A DNA stretch of 20,003 nucleotides from Methanoregula sp. (lineage in GTDB: Archaea; Halobacteriota; Methanomicrobia; Methanomicrobiales; Methanospirillaceae): the NCBI GenBank assembly GCA_023228295.1, contig JALOBP010000061.1, positions 1-20,003 on the forward strand, read 5' to 3'. Positions 1 through 6,129 of the stretch are shown piece by piece. How positions within the stretch are numbered: the stretch's first letter is position 1; each line of letters opens with the position of its first letter. The notes below the pieces were generated by a model. The model was not told the DNA's origin. It saw nothing but the letters and a program-made list of their open reading frames with translations, and ran no database searches. Position numbers and translations under genes: made by a program.

Positions 1-134
1 GTATGAATCCAAACGCTTGATCCATCGATCTGCTTCTTCTCTATTTATTGCTTCACCGGCGTTCTAATTTGTTTTTTGTATCAACTGTAACGGATGTTTC
101 TCTATTCAGAATTCTTCAACTGCGTAAGTCCTAG

Positions 135-257
135 TATAATAAAATTGCAACAAATCCAGCATTAATCGCTAGAGATAATTTTTTTGCCGCGTGTGACGAG
201 ATTCCAAAAACACTAGATTACTTGCATGATGAAAAAGGGATCTTTGATTATTTTTAA
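135..257 (+). pseudogene. Possible AT-rich coding remnant
   Basis: Downstream of a TAG at 132-134 an open frame runs to TAA at 255-257 and reads like a real protein C-terminus. It contains ALIARDNFFAACDEIP and ends KGIFDYF. No start codon of any usual kind precedes it in frame, and the other two frames upstream are closed within a few dozen codons. I do not recognise the family. The sequence is much more AT-rich than the clear genes to the right, which fits a decayed, laterally acquired gene. It could equally be chance. Confidence 0.2.
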
Positions 258-337
258 ATACTCTGATCCTGCGGATTCACATACGAACATTAATTTAACA
301 TTTTTTCTGAAAACTTTCAAAAATTGCGATTCCCCAC

Positions 338-365
338 GCGCAAAACGCCTCGTCGGGTTTTGCGC
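338..365. repeat. Inverted repeat, 9-bp arms
   Basis: GCGCAAAAC at 338-346 is the exact reverse complement of GTTTTGCGC at 357-365, with a 10-base spacer. It can form a stem-loop in RNA or a protein-binding dyad in DNA. It is not followed by a clear T-run on either strand, so a simple intrinsic terminator is not supported. Confidence 0.6.
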
Positions 366-403
366 TACTCATTACCGTTTTTTGAGTGTGAAAAGTCATT
401 AAG

Positions 404-421
404 CCGCCGCGGGGGCGGCGG
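404..421. repeat. GC-only hairpin
   Basis: CCGCCGC at 404-410 pairs perfectly with GCGGCGG at 415-421 around a GGGG loop. It is the most GC-rich point of the region and lies inside the larger inverted pair 386-395/553-562. Function unknown. Confidence 0.6.
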
Positions 422-485
422 AAACCCTCCCAAAATATACTGCATGAATTACCGGAAGGTCCTGCCATCCCAAAAAAATTATTCT

Positions 486-503
486 GTACCCACGCGACCC
501 CCC
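486..503 (+). repeat. 18-bp GC-rich element, copy 1
   Basis: GTACCCACGCGACCCCCC, first of three copies within 270 bp. This copy has a run of six C, while copies 2 and 3 have seven. Copies 1 and 2 face each other and form an inverted pair around about 80 bases. Confidence 0.8.
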
Positions 504-580
504 ACACAGCATTTCTTTGGATTCAGATAGTTTATTGACATGAAATATCAGCCTTTTCACACAAAATCCGGACAGGCCCC

Positions 581-602
581 GGGGGGGTCGCGTGGGTACA
601 AA
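581..602 (-). repeat. 18-bp GC-rich element, copy 2 (inverted)
   Basis: Exact reverse complement of copy 1 at 582-599. Identity with the reverse complement of copy 3 extends to 22 bases (581-602 against 734-755). The inverted arrangement rules out a simple tandem or CRISPR-type array. Confidence 0.8.
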
Positions 603-733
603 TATATTTTCCAGGTCCCGGCCACAGGACCACACGATCTTGAAAAGTCCCGAAAAGTCACCCGTTTAACGACAGTAATATCTGGCACTCCCGGCACAAC
701 CTGCTGGTTCCCGGGCACTGATCCGGCCGGCAT

Positions 734-755
734 TTTGTACCCACGCGACCCCCCC
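734..755 (+). repeat. 18-bp GC-rich element, copy 3
   Basis: Same orientation as copy 1; contains the full 18-mer at 737-754 plus flanking TTT and one further C shared with copy 2. It ends about 65 bases before the start of the orphan gene at 822, so it could also be read as part of that gene's upstream region. Confidence 0.8.
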
Positions 756-821
756 TTTCCCTCATGAACACAACCACCAAGGATTTATTGAACCCATTCA
801 TTCTCCTACTCAGGCATCCTG

Positions 822-1376
822 ATGATGGGAACTCCGCCCGTCAGGGACAGGATAACAGGAAGATTGAGTGTCATGACCCATTTCCGCCAGAGAACCGGAA
901 CTAAGAGCGCAACGCATCTGCTGAAACACCCGTTCCCGGACCTCGGGGCATTCACCGCGATTGTCCAGACGCTCCGGCTGAAAAACCCGCTCGGGTGCAC
1001 CTCATACTATGCCCAGAGGAGGAACTTCCAGCCGGTCATCCCGGTTCGCGAGCGGTACACGGCGAAATTCGTGTATCTTGACGCAAACGGGAAACAGGTT
1101 GGCACGGGCTCGGAAGTATACGACTCGGCCGGGGGATACGAAACCGGTATTGCGTCCATGATCTCGAACCTAGCCAACATCGCTTCCCACCGGGGGAAGA
1201 TCGTGCACCGCAAAGATGCCGATCTCTTCTCGGTGACCCTGAAATGCCATGACGCGGATGGGGAACTCTATTTTATCAGTCTCGCACGCGACCGGATCAC
1301 CATCTCATCCTACACGGACAATACGATCCGAAAAAAGGTCGAAGAGTGGACGGACAGCGTACCGGCTCTCTCCTGA
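822..1376 (+). CDS. Conserved-looking hypothetical protein
   Basis: An open frame of 184 codons ending at TGA 1374-1376, in a family I do not recognise. Its codon use is GC-rich in the third position like the clear genes, and the composition is that of a soluble mixed alpha/beta protein. Features seen are a central FVYLDANGKQ segment, a glycine/serine-rich turn (EVYDSAGGYETG), an HRGKIVHRKDADLFSV stretch and a C-terminal acidic/basic helix. There is no signal peptide, membrane segment or metal-binding motif. The start is uncertain. ATG at 822 or 825 has a TATA-like ATTTATTGA about 35 bases upstream, which would suit a nearly leaderless transcript. ATG at 873 would remove a rather unconvincing N-terminus and has AGGA upstream. 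It stands alone, next to the repeat region. Confidence 0.6.
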   Translation: MMGTPPVRDRITGRLSVMTHFRQRTGTKSATHLLKHPFPDLGAFTAIVQTLRLKNPLGCTSYYAQRRNFQPVIPVRERYTAKFVYLDANGKQVGTGSEVYDSAGGYETGIASMISNLANIASHRGKIVHRKDADLFSVTLKCHDADGELYFISLARDRITISSYTDNTIRKKVEEWTDSVPALS

Positions 1377-1690
1377 GGGCCCGGGCAACCGTCACTCTTT
1401 CTTATACGCCGCATTACTCTTCCCGATCTTCTTCTGCATAGTAGTCCACGACTTCGTGATCAGGAAACTCCCTCCATGAACCTGACGACGTTCACAAACC
1501 GCTTCATCGGGAACACAATCGTCATTATGTCCAGCGGCACGCACTTCCGTACCGAGGGATCGACCTTCCCTATCACAACCTTCGGATCTGCCTTCTGCTG
1601 CTCGAAACGACAATCACGAGGATATCCGCAATTACCGACAGCGAAATCCACGGGATCCCGCAAAACCCGGAGATCGATTGCGGGAAAAAA
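1377..1690 (-). pseudogene. Possible frameshifted short gene remnant
   Basis: No intact gene is evident here. On the minus strand the frame that continues past the glycosyltransferase stop stays open to TGA at 1460-1462. It has a protein-like, GC3-rich stretch (DPKVVIGKVDPSVRK and PMKRFVNVVRFMEG) but no ATG in a sensible place; TTG at 1663 is the only early start. A one-base shift near 1466-1475 would join it to another minus frame reading EFPDHEVVDYYAEEDREE before a stop. That is the kind of acidic tail a real protein could have. I read this as a possible decayed small gene, family unknown. The opposite strand (1476-1769) also has an open frame, judged less protein-like. Confidence 0.25.
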
Positions 1691-2806
1691 TCAGGGGTTC
1701 CCTTTTTTCGAAGTACTGTCCCAGATCCGCGTATCCTTCCCCATGTTCAGCAGTCCCACGAGAAGGTAGAACTGGTTCACGACAAAGGCGTTGAAGAGGT
1801 TCTCCCGCCAGGCAATCCCGACGATGACAACTATACAGGCCAGTGCCAGCAGGACAAGGGGATACGCAAAATACAACCCTGCTCCAATGAGGAGCAGCGA
1901 GACAAAGAACAGCGCTGGTGTACAGACATTCATGAACAAGCGCAGGGGATAGAAGAAACGCGTGAACGGCCGGTTCATACCAAGAAGGTCAAGGTTTGCC
2001 AGCGTTGCCTCGATCAGACGCTTGGCCCGCCGGATCTTCTGGCGGTACTGGATGGTAAAACTTGAAGGGATGTCCTCGAATACCATCGCCCGCCGCTCAT
2101 ATACTGCCCGGTAACCTTTCCGGATCGCTTCGAACGCGGTATTGGCATCATCCGAACCCCGTTTGTCATCGATCCTCCGGATCAGGTCCGTGCGGAACGC
2201 AACAAGGGCCCCGTTGAAATTATAGGTAGAATCGATCGTGCTCTCCCAGTCGCACATCCGCCCGTAATAGGACCGGTAGGCACCTTCAAGTTTCGTAGTA
2301 TTATTCTCATTTTTACGGGGACTGAGTTCACCGGTGACCGCGGCGATTGCCGGATCGCTCATGAGCCTCCCGATAAGGTAATTCAGGGCATCCGGTTCGA
2401 AGAAAACATCGGCATCCGTGGTTACGATGATCGGGTACCGGGCCTGTTTCATGGCATGGTTGTACGAACGGTTGGTCCCCAGCCTCTCCGTATTTGCGAT
2501 CAGGGTAAATTCAAATCCCGATCTCTCAAGGCAGGCCTTTGCACGTGACAGCGTCTGATCGGAAGAACAGTCATCGATGAAGATGATCTCGCAGGATTCC
2601 CTTGGGTAATGGCATTGCATCAGGTTTGCAACCCGTTCCTCAACTACCGACTCCTCGTTATAGGCTGACATGATCATCGTGATCGGCGGGTACACTTCAG
2701 GAAAACTGACTTCAGTGGACTTTTTCCCAAAAGAGATGCCAAGCAGGTAGATGAAATAAGGAATAAGTGCGATGATGAGAAGGGCGATGCCGATTGCCAA
2801 AAACAT
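1691..2806 (-). CDS. Membrane-anchored family 2 glycosyltransferase
   Basis: A 371-aa processive-type GT2 enzyme, likely transferring a sugar from a nucleotide donor to a growing surface polysaccharide or lipid carrier at the cytoplasmic membrane. A hydrophobic N-terminal helix spans residues 3-24. The GT-A domain follows with the nucleotide-binding MIMSAYNEES (45-54), IFIDDCSSD (75-83), the metal-binding DAD (131-133) in IVTTDADVFF, an acceptor-side GSDDAN (217-222), and an RxxRAKR segment (about 255-263) resembling the QxxRW of processive synthases but without the Trp. Two or three C-terminal membrane segments lie at about 285-350. The layout recalls hyaluronan/cellulose-synthase-like enzymes, but the product cannot be told from sequence. 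It is transcribed away from the carbamoyltransferase; the TATA-like element at 2831-2840 sits just ahead of the ATG. Confidence 0.88.
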   Translation of the reverse strand: MFLAIGIALLIIALIPYFIYLLGISFGKKSTEVSFPEVYPPITMIMSAYNEESVVEERVANLMQCHYPRESCEIIFIDDCSSDQTLSRAKACLERSGFEFTLIANTERLGTNRSYNHAMKQARYPIIVTTDADVFFEPDALNYLIGRLMSDPAIAAVTGELSPRKNENNTTKLEGAYRSYYGRMCDWESTIDSTYNFNGALVAFRTDLIRRIDDKRGSDDANTAFEAIRKGYRAVYERRAMVFEDIPSSFTIQYRQKIRRAKRLIEATLANLDLLGMNRPFTRFFYPLRLFMNVCTPALFFVSLLLIGAGLYFAYPLVLLALACIVVIVGIAWRENLFNAFVVNQFYLLVGLLNMGKDTRIWDSTSKKGNP

Positions 2807-2830
2807 TCTCTTAAGAGTATTTCCGGGACG

Positions 2831-2840
2831 AATTTATACA
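2831..2840 (-). promoter_or_regulatory. TATA-like box of the glycosyltransferase
   Basis: On the minus strand this reads TGTATAAATT. Its centre is about 29 bases before the ATG at 2806, where archaeal transcription would start almost at the start codon. No Shine-Dalgarno sequence precedes that ATG, which agrees with a leaderless or nearly leaderless mRNA. Confidence 0.5.
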
Positions 2841-2887
2841 TTAGCAAAAAAAACCAAAAAGACCCGGCTTACCAATACCCGCCAGTG

Positions 2888-2907
2888 AATTCTAGTACAA
2901 TAGAATT
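2888..2907. repeat. Inverted repeat in divergent promoter region
   Basis: AATTCTA (2888-2894) and TAGAATT (2901-2907) are perfect inverted arms around GTACAA. The dyad sits between the divergent glycosyltransferase and carbamoyltransferase genes, upstream of both TATA-like boxes, where an operator would lie. It could be chance in AT-rich DNA. Confidence 0.4.
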
Positions 2908-2941
2908 ATTCATGACAGAACTGCGAATGTTCCCTAAAGCC

Positions 2942-2950
2942 AATATTTAT
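2942..2950 (+). promoter_or_regulatory. TATA-like box of the carbamoyltransferase
   Basis: AATATTTAT lies about 22-34 bases before the ATG codons at 2968 and 2980. This favours one of those as the start of a leaderless message over the TTG at 2950, which would fall inside the promoter. Confidence 0.45.
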
Positions 2951-2979
2951 TGATTTTTAACCGCAACATGTGGAACAAC

Positions 2980-4680
2980 ATGAGTGATCCTGTCCGCGTG
3001 CTGGGAATCCACGATAATCACAATGCATCGGTCTGCTTACTTGAAGATGGGAAGGTCTCCTTCAGTCTTCAGGAAGAGCGCCTGAATGGCATAAAAAATT
3101 TTAACGGGTTCCCGAAGAATGCCCTGCTGCGGGCACTGGAACTATACAAGATCGGTCTTGAGGATATCGACTTTTTCGCATTCGGGACCCTCCACAACCC
3201 GGCCTGGAGAGACAGCCGGGCAACAAAAGAGCGATATGCATCACCGGCATGGAAGAAGTATTGTGAAGATTTTTTCAAGGCATCCCCGTTCTTTGGCATT
3301 TTCAAATCGCAAAAAGCCAGGAACCGGGTAAATTTTCTCGCGGGGCTGGGAATCCAAAAAGAGAAGACCCGGTTTTACGATCACCATACGGCACATGCAG
3401 CGGCCGCGCTCCATTGCAGCGGGTTTTCCCAAAGGACCCTTATCCTTACGCTGGACGGCGGGGGCGATGATGCCTGTTCCGGGGTATTTATCAGCGAGAA
3501 CGGGAACCTTACGCAGGTAGCAAAAACACCTGAAGGGAATTCAATCGGGAATATCTACGCGGTCTCGACCTACTACATGGGGATGACACCTCTCGAACAT
3601 GAATACAAGCTCATGGGGATGGCCCCGTACTCGCAGGAAAAATATTTTTCAGGCATTTCCCGTTCCCTTGACGGACTTCTGGCAGTTGACGGGGTTAGGT
3701 TCCGGCGTTCGACACTGGCAACAACAGCAAATTCCCTCAGCAGTCTTGAGAAGATTTACCGCAACCAGCGGTTCGATGCGGTATGCGGGGCCCTGCAGGA
3801 CTTTACGGAACGCCTTGTCGTGCAGTGGGTGAAAAATTCCATTCATGAGACCGGCATCCACCGGGTCTGCCTTGCCGGGGGGGTTTTCATGAATGTAAAG
3901 CTGAACAAGCTCATCGCTGAACTTCCCGAAGTGGAGAACCTCTTCGTTATGCCATCCTGCGGTGACGAGAGCAACGCAATTGGGGCTTCGTTCCTTGCCT
4001 ATAACGACTATTGCTCATCACATGGACAGGAAATGAAAACAACGCCACTTTCCGATCTCTATCTTGGCGAGTCATTCGATGCATCGGTGATCAAAAACGA
4101 GATCCAGAAAGCGGGTTTCCAGTACCAGACTGAAGACAATATCAATACTTATGTTGCGGAGATGCTTGCAGAAAACCGGATCGTTGCCCGGTGCTCGGGC
4201 CGCTCGGAATGGGGTGCCCGTGCACTCGGGAACCGGTCGATTCTTGCAAATCCTGAATCATTTGAGACGGTGTCGAAGATCAACGATGCAATAAAGATGC
4301 GGGACTTCTGGATGCCATTTGCCGGGACGGTTCCCGAACATGCGATGAATACCTACCTGAAAAATCCCAAGAAGATCCCCTCGCCCTACATGATGCTGGC
4401 GTTCGATACTACGGATAAGCGCCGTTCGATACGCGCTGCAACTCACCCCAAGGACAAGACCATCAGGCCCCAGATTCTCATCCGTGAACAGAACCCGGAC
4501 TATTATTCCCTGATAGAGAGTTTTTCAAAACTTACAGGTACATGCTGTGTATTGAATACCTCGTTCAACCTTCATGGGTCCCCCATGGTTTATCACCCGA
4601 AAGAGGCACTCGATACCCTGAAAAACAGCGATCTGGACATCCTGGTTATGGATAATCTGGTTGTGACAAAAAATACCTGA
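2980..4680 (+). CDS. NodU/TobZ-family O-carbamoyltransferase
   Basis: Predicted to transfer a carbamoyl group from carbamoyl phosphate, through carbamoyl-adenylate made with ATP, onto a sugar hydroxyl. The Kae1-like N-terminal domain shows GIHDNHNASVCLLEDG, the metal/substrate-binding DHHTAHAAAAL, TLDGGGDD, the nucleotide-binding LAGGVFMNVKLN and GDESNAIGASF. The C-terminal carbamoyltransferase domain shows SEWGARALGNRSILA, MRDFWMPFA and LNTSFNLHGSPMV. Length (566 aa from ATG 2980) is normal for the family and all key motifs are intact. ATG 2980 (MSDPVRVLG) is preferred because family homology begins right after it; ATG 2968 and TTG 2950 are in-frame alternatives. Neighbouring glycosyltransferase, sugar dehydrogenase and acyltransferase genes suggest the acceptor is a surface polysaccharide. 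The acceptor identity is inference. Confidence 0.92.
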   Translation: MSDPVRVLGIHDNHNASVCLLEDGKVSFSLQEERLNGIKNFNGFPKNALLRALELYKIGLEDIDFFAFGTLHNPAWRDSRATKERYASPAWKKYCEDFFKASPFFGIFKSQKARNRVNFLAGLGIQKEKTRFYDHHTAHAAAALHCSGFSQRTLILTLDGGGDDACSGVFISENGNLTQVAKTPEGNSIGNIYAVSTYYMGMTPLEHEYKLMGMAPYSQEKYFSGISRSLDGLLAVDGVRFRRSTLATTANSLSSLEKIYRNQRFDAVCGALQDFTERLVVQWVKNSIHETGIHRVCLAGGVFMNVKLNKLIAELPEVENLFVMPSCGDESNAIGASFLAYNDYCSSHGQEMKTTPLSDLYLGESFDASVIKNEIQKAGFQYQTEDNINTYVAEMLAENRIVARCSGRSEWGARALGNRSILANPESFETVSKINDAIKMRDFWMPFAGTVPEHAMNTYLKNPKKIPSPYMMLAFDTTDKRRSIRAATHPKDKTIRPQILIREQNPDYYSLIESFSKLTGTCCVLNTSFNLHGSPMVYHPKEALDTLKNSDLDILVMDNLVVTKNT

Positions 4681-4711
4681 AAAACAGGATATAAAAACCA
4701 GCATCTATTTT
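4681..4711. terminator. Short convergent intergenic gap, possible terminators
   Basis: Only 31 bases separate the two convergent stop codons. On the minus strand the gap contains short T-runs (complement of 4681-4684 and 4693-4697), which could terminate the dehydrogenase message in the archaeal manner. No stem-loop is seen. Confidence 0.3.
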
Positions 4712-5962
4712 CTACAAGGTTTTGTAATTAAAAAGATTCCTGAATTCGGTATCTTTGTAAAAGACGCCCTTAATATCGATAAAGAGGGTATCCGGGTTTG
4801 CATGGCGCACCAACTCACCATGTTCGGCCCCGGTAAGGAATTGTGTGTGGGGAACTGCAAGGATAAGGCCGTCAGCCTGTTTTTTAAGGGAATCGAGGGG
4901 AGTAACGCCCATGTCGGTAATTTCCCGGGCAGATAATAAGGGATCATACCCGTACACGGTGATGGAATGTTCCTGAAGTGTTTTGATCAGTTCGACAACA
5001 GGATTATCCCGCGTATCTGCAACATTTTCCTTATATGTCAGTCCAAGAATGACAATTTCCGCACGTTTGGGCTCAATCATACGGAAGGCAAGATTATCCA
5101 GGATGATTTCTGAGATAAACCGGGTCATGTGATCATTGGTTGACCTGCCGGAAAGGATCATGTGGGGCGTATATCCGGATTTTTTAGCAGTGTATGCAAG
5201 GAAGTAGGGGACCGTGGGAATACAGTGGCCGCCAACGATTCCGGGAGTATACCGGTGAAAATTCCATTTCGTCTCGGCAGCCTCCAGAACATCCTTGGTA
5301 TTGATACCCATTTTACCGAAGATATAGGACAACTCATTTATGAGGGCAATATTCACATCGCGCTGGATATTCTCGACCACTTTTGCAGCTTCGGCCGTGC
5401 GGATATCCTTTGCAGGATACACAGTAGTGATCAGGCTGTACAGCGCTGCCATGTCATCGGTTGTCTCCTTGTCCATGCCTGCAATAATCTTGGTGGTCTT
5501 TGCAAGGACGTGTACATCATCCCCGGGATTGATGCGTTCAGGTGAATACCCAATCTTAAAATCAGTACCACAGGTATACCCCGATTCATTCTCGAGTATC
5601 GGCCGTAAAACATCTTCCGTGACGCCGGGATAGACCGTTGATTCAAGGATGACGATAACTCCTTTTTTTATCTGTTTACCTACGGTCGCCGCTGCGGATT
5701 TTACATACGACAGATCAGGTTCATTATCTTTTGTCAGGAGGGTTGGGACACAGATCATGACGAAATCTGCTTTATGGATCCAGGTTGGATCTGAGGTCAC
5801 CGTGAGTTTCGATGATTTATTTGCAAGGTTACAGATTTTCTTTTCATCAATATCGAAACCAAGGGTAGTAATATGGTGGGAAAAGGCTTCGGCGAGGGGA
5901 TAACCGACATATCCCAACCCGACAATACATACGGTTTTACTGGTAACTGGCAACGGTCCCAT
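4712..5962 (-). CDS. Nucleotide-sugar 6-dehydrogenase (UDP-HexNAc or UDP-glucose type)
   Basis: A 416-aa member of the UDP-glucose/GDP-mannose dehydrogenase family. These enzymes oxidise the C6 alcohol of a nucleotide sugar to the carboxylate in two NAD-dependent steps, giving the uronic acid donor for an acidic polysaccharide. The N-terminal Rossmann fold has GLGYVGYPLAEAF (15-27). ESTVYPGVTE (107-116) and GYSPERINPGD (138-148) follow, then the catalytic-domain AEAAKVVENIQRD (190-202) with the conserved Lys194 and Asn198. The catalytic Cys247 is in GGHCIP. The C-terminal domain has LTYKENVADTRDNP. The overall look is of the TviB/WbpO or WecC group (UDP-GalNAc/UDP-ManNAc/UDP-GlcNAc dehydrogenases). 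The residues after the catalytic Cys are unusual, CIPTVPYF where CI-x-VDPYY is usual. GAGGAG upstream of the ATG is a good ribosome binding site. Confidence 0.9.
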   Translation of the reverse strand: MGPLPVTSKTVCIVGLGYVGYPLAEAFSHHITTLGFDIDEKKICNLANKSSKLTVTSDPTWIHKADFVMICVPTLLTKDNEPDLSYVKSAAATVGKQIKKGVIVILESTVYPGVTEDVLRPILENESGYTCGTDFKIGYSPERINPGDDVHVLAKTTKIIAGMDKETTDDMAALYSLITTVYPAKDIRTAEAAKVVENIQRDVNIALINELSYIFGKMGINTKDVLEAAETKWNFHRYTPGIVGGHCIPTVPYFLAYTAKKSGYTPHMILSGRSTNDHMTRFISEIILDNLAFRMIEPKRAEIVILGLTYKENVADTRDNPVVELIKTLQEHSITVYGYDPLLSAREITDMGVTPLDSLKKQADGLILAVPHTQFLTGAEHGELVRHANPDTLFIDIKGVFYKDTEFRNLFNYKTL

Positions 5963-6032
5963 GGAAATGTCTCCTCATTGATGTGAAAAATTCAAGAAGA
6001 CTATTATGATTTGTGTATTCGAGTATATGCTC

Positions 6033-6043
6033 TCTTTATTTAA
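6033..6043 (-). promoter_or_regulatory. TATA-like box upstream of the sugar dehydrogenase
   Basis: The minus strand reads CTTAAATAAAG, about 75 bases before the ATG at 5962. That allows a 5' leader of about 50 bases carrying the GAGGAG ribosome binding site. This gene therefore probably has its own promoter despite following the acyltransferase on the same strand. Confidence 0.4.
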
Positions 6044-6052
6044 GTACGTTTT

Positions 6053-6078
6053 AACTGCCTTTCCTAAAGGAGGCAGTT
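6053..6078. repeat. 8-bp-arm inverted repeat beside the dehydrogenase promoter
   Basis: AACTGCCT (6053-6060) and AGGCAGTT (6071-6078) are exact inverted arms around ten bases. The dyad lies about 50 bases past the acyltransferase stop and immediately upstream of the TATA-like box at 6033-6043. No T-run follows it on the minus strand, so an operator or activator site is as likely as a terminator. Confidence 0.5.
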
Positions 6079-6129
6079 GGTCTGGCCCCGACCATTCAGG
6101 TTTTATCTGCATCCAAATCCATAAAAAAA

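Larger units (their letters stand above)
1..821. other. Gene-poor repeat-bearing region
   Basis: No convincing intact gene is visible in this stretch. Bases 1-300 are AT-rich; bases 300-770 are GC-rich and packed with inverted repeats. Those include a 9-bp arm pair at 338-346/357-365, a GC-only hairpin at 404-421, a 10-bp arm pair at 386-395/553-562, and three copies of an 18-bp element listed separately. Short open frames across 300-770 run straight through these repeats (one reads VPTRPP in several frames) and have no support as genes. The change in composition and the repeats suggest an accessory or decayed segment. Confidence 0.6.

Noticed and set aside
295..767. Short open frames on both strands, several reading VPTRPP or GGSRGY
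   Set aside because: The shared peptides come from the repeated DNA element in different frames; no start context, no family, and frames overlap each other on both strands.
300..770. CRISPR-like array from the repeated 18-mer
   Set aside because: Only three copies, alternating orientation, unequal spacing, and no cas genes nearby.
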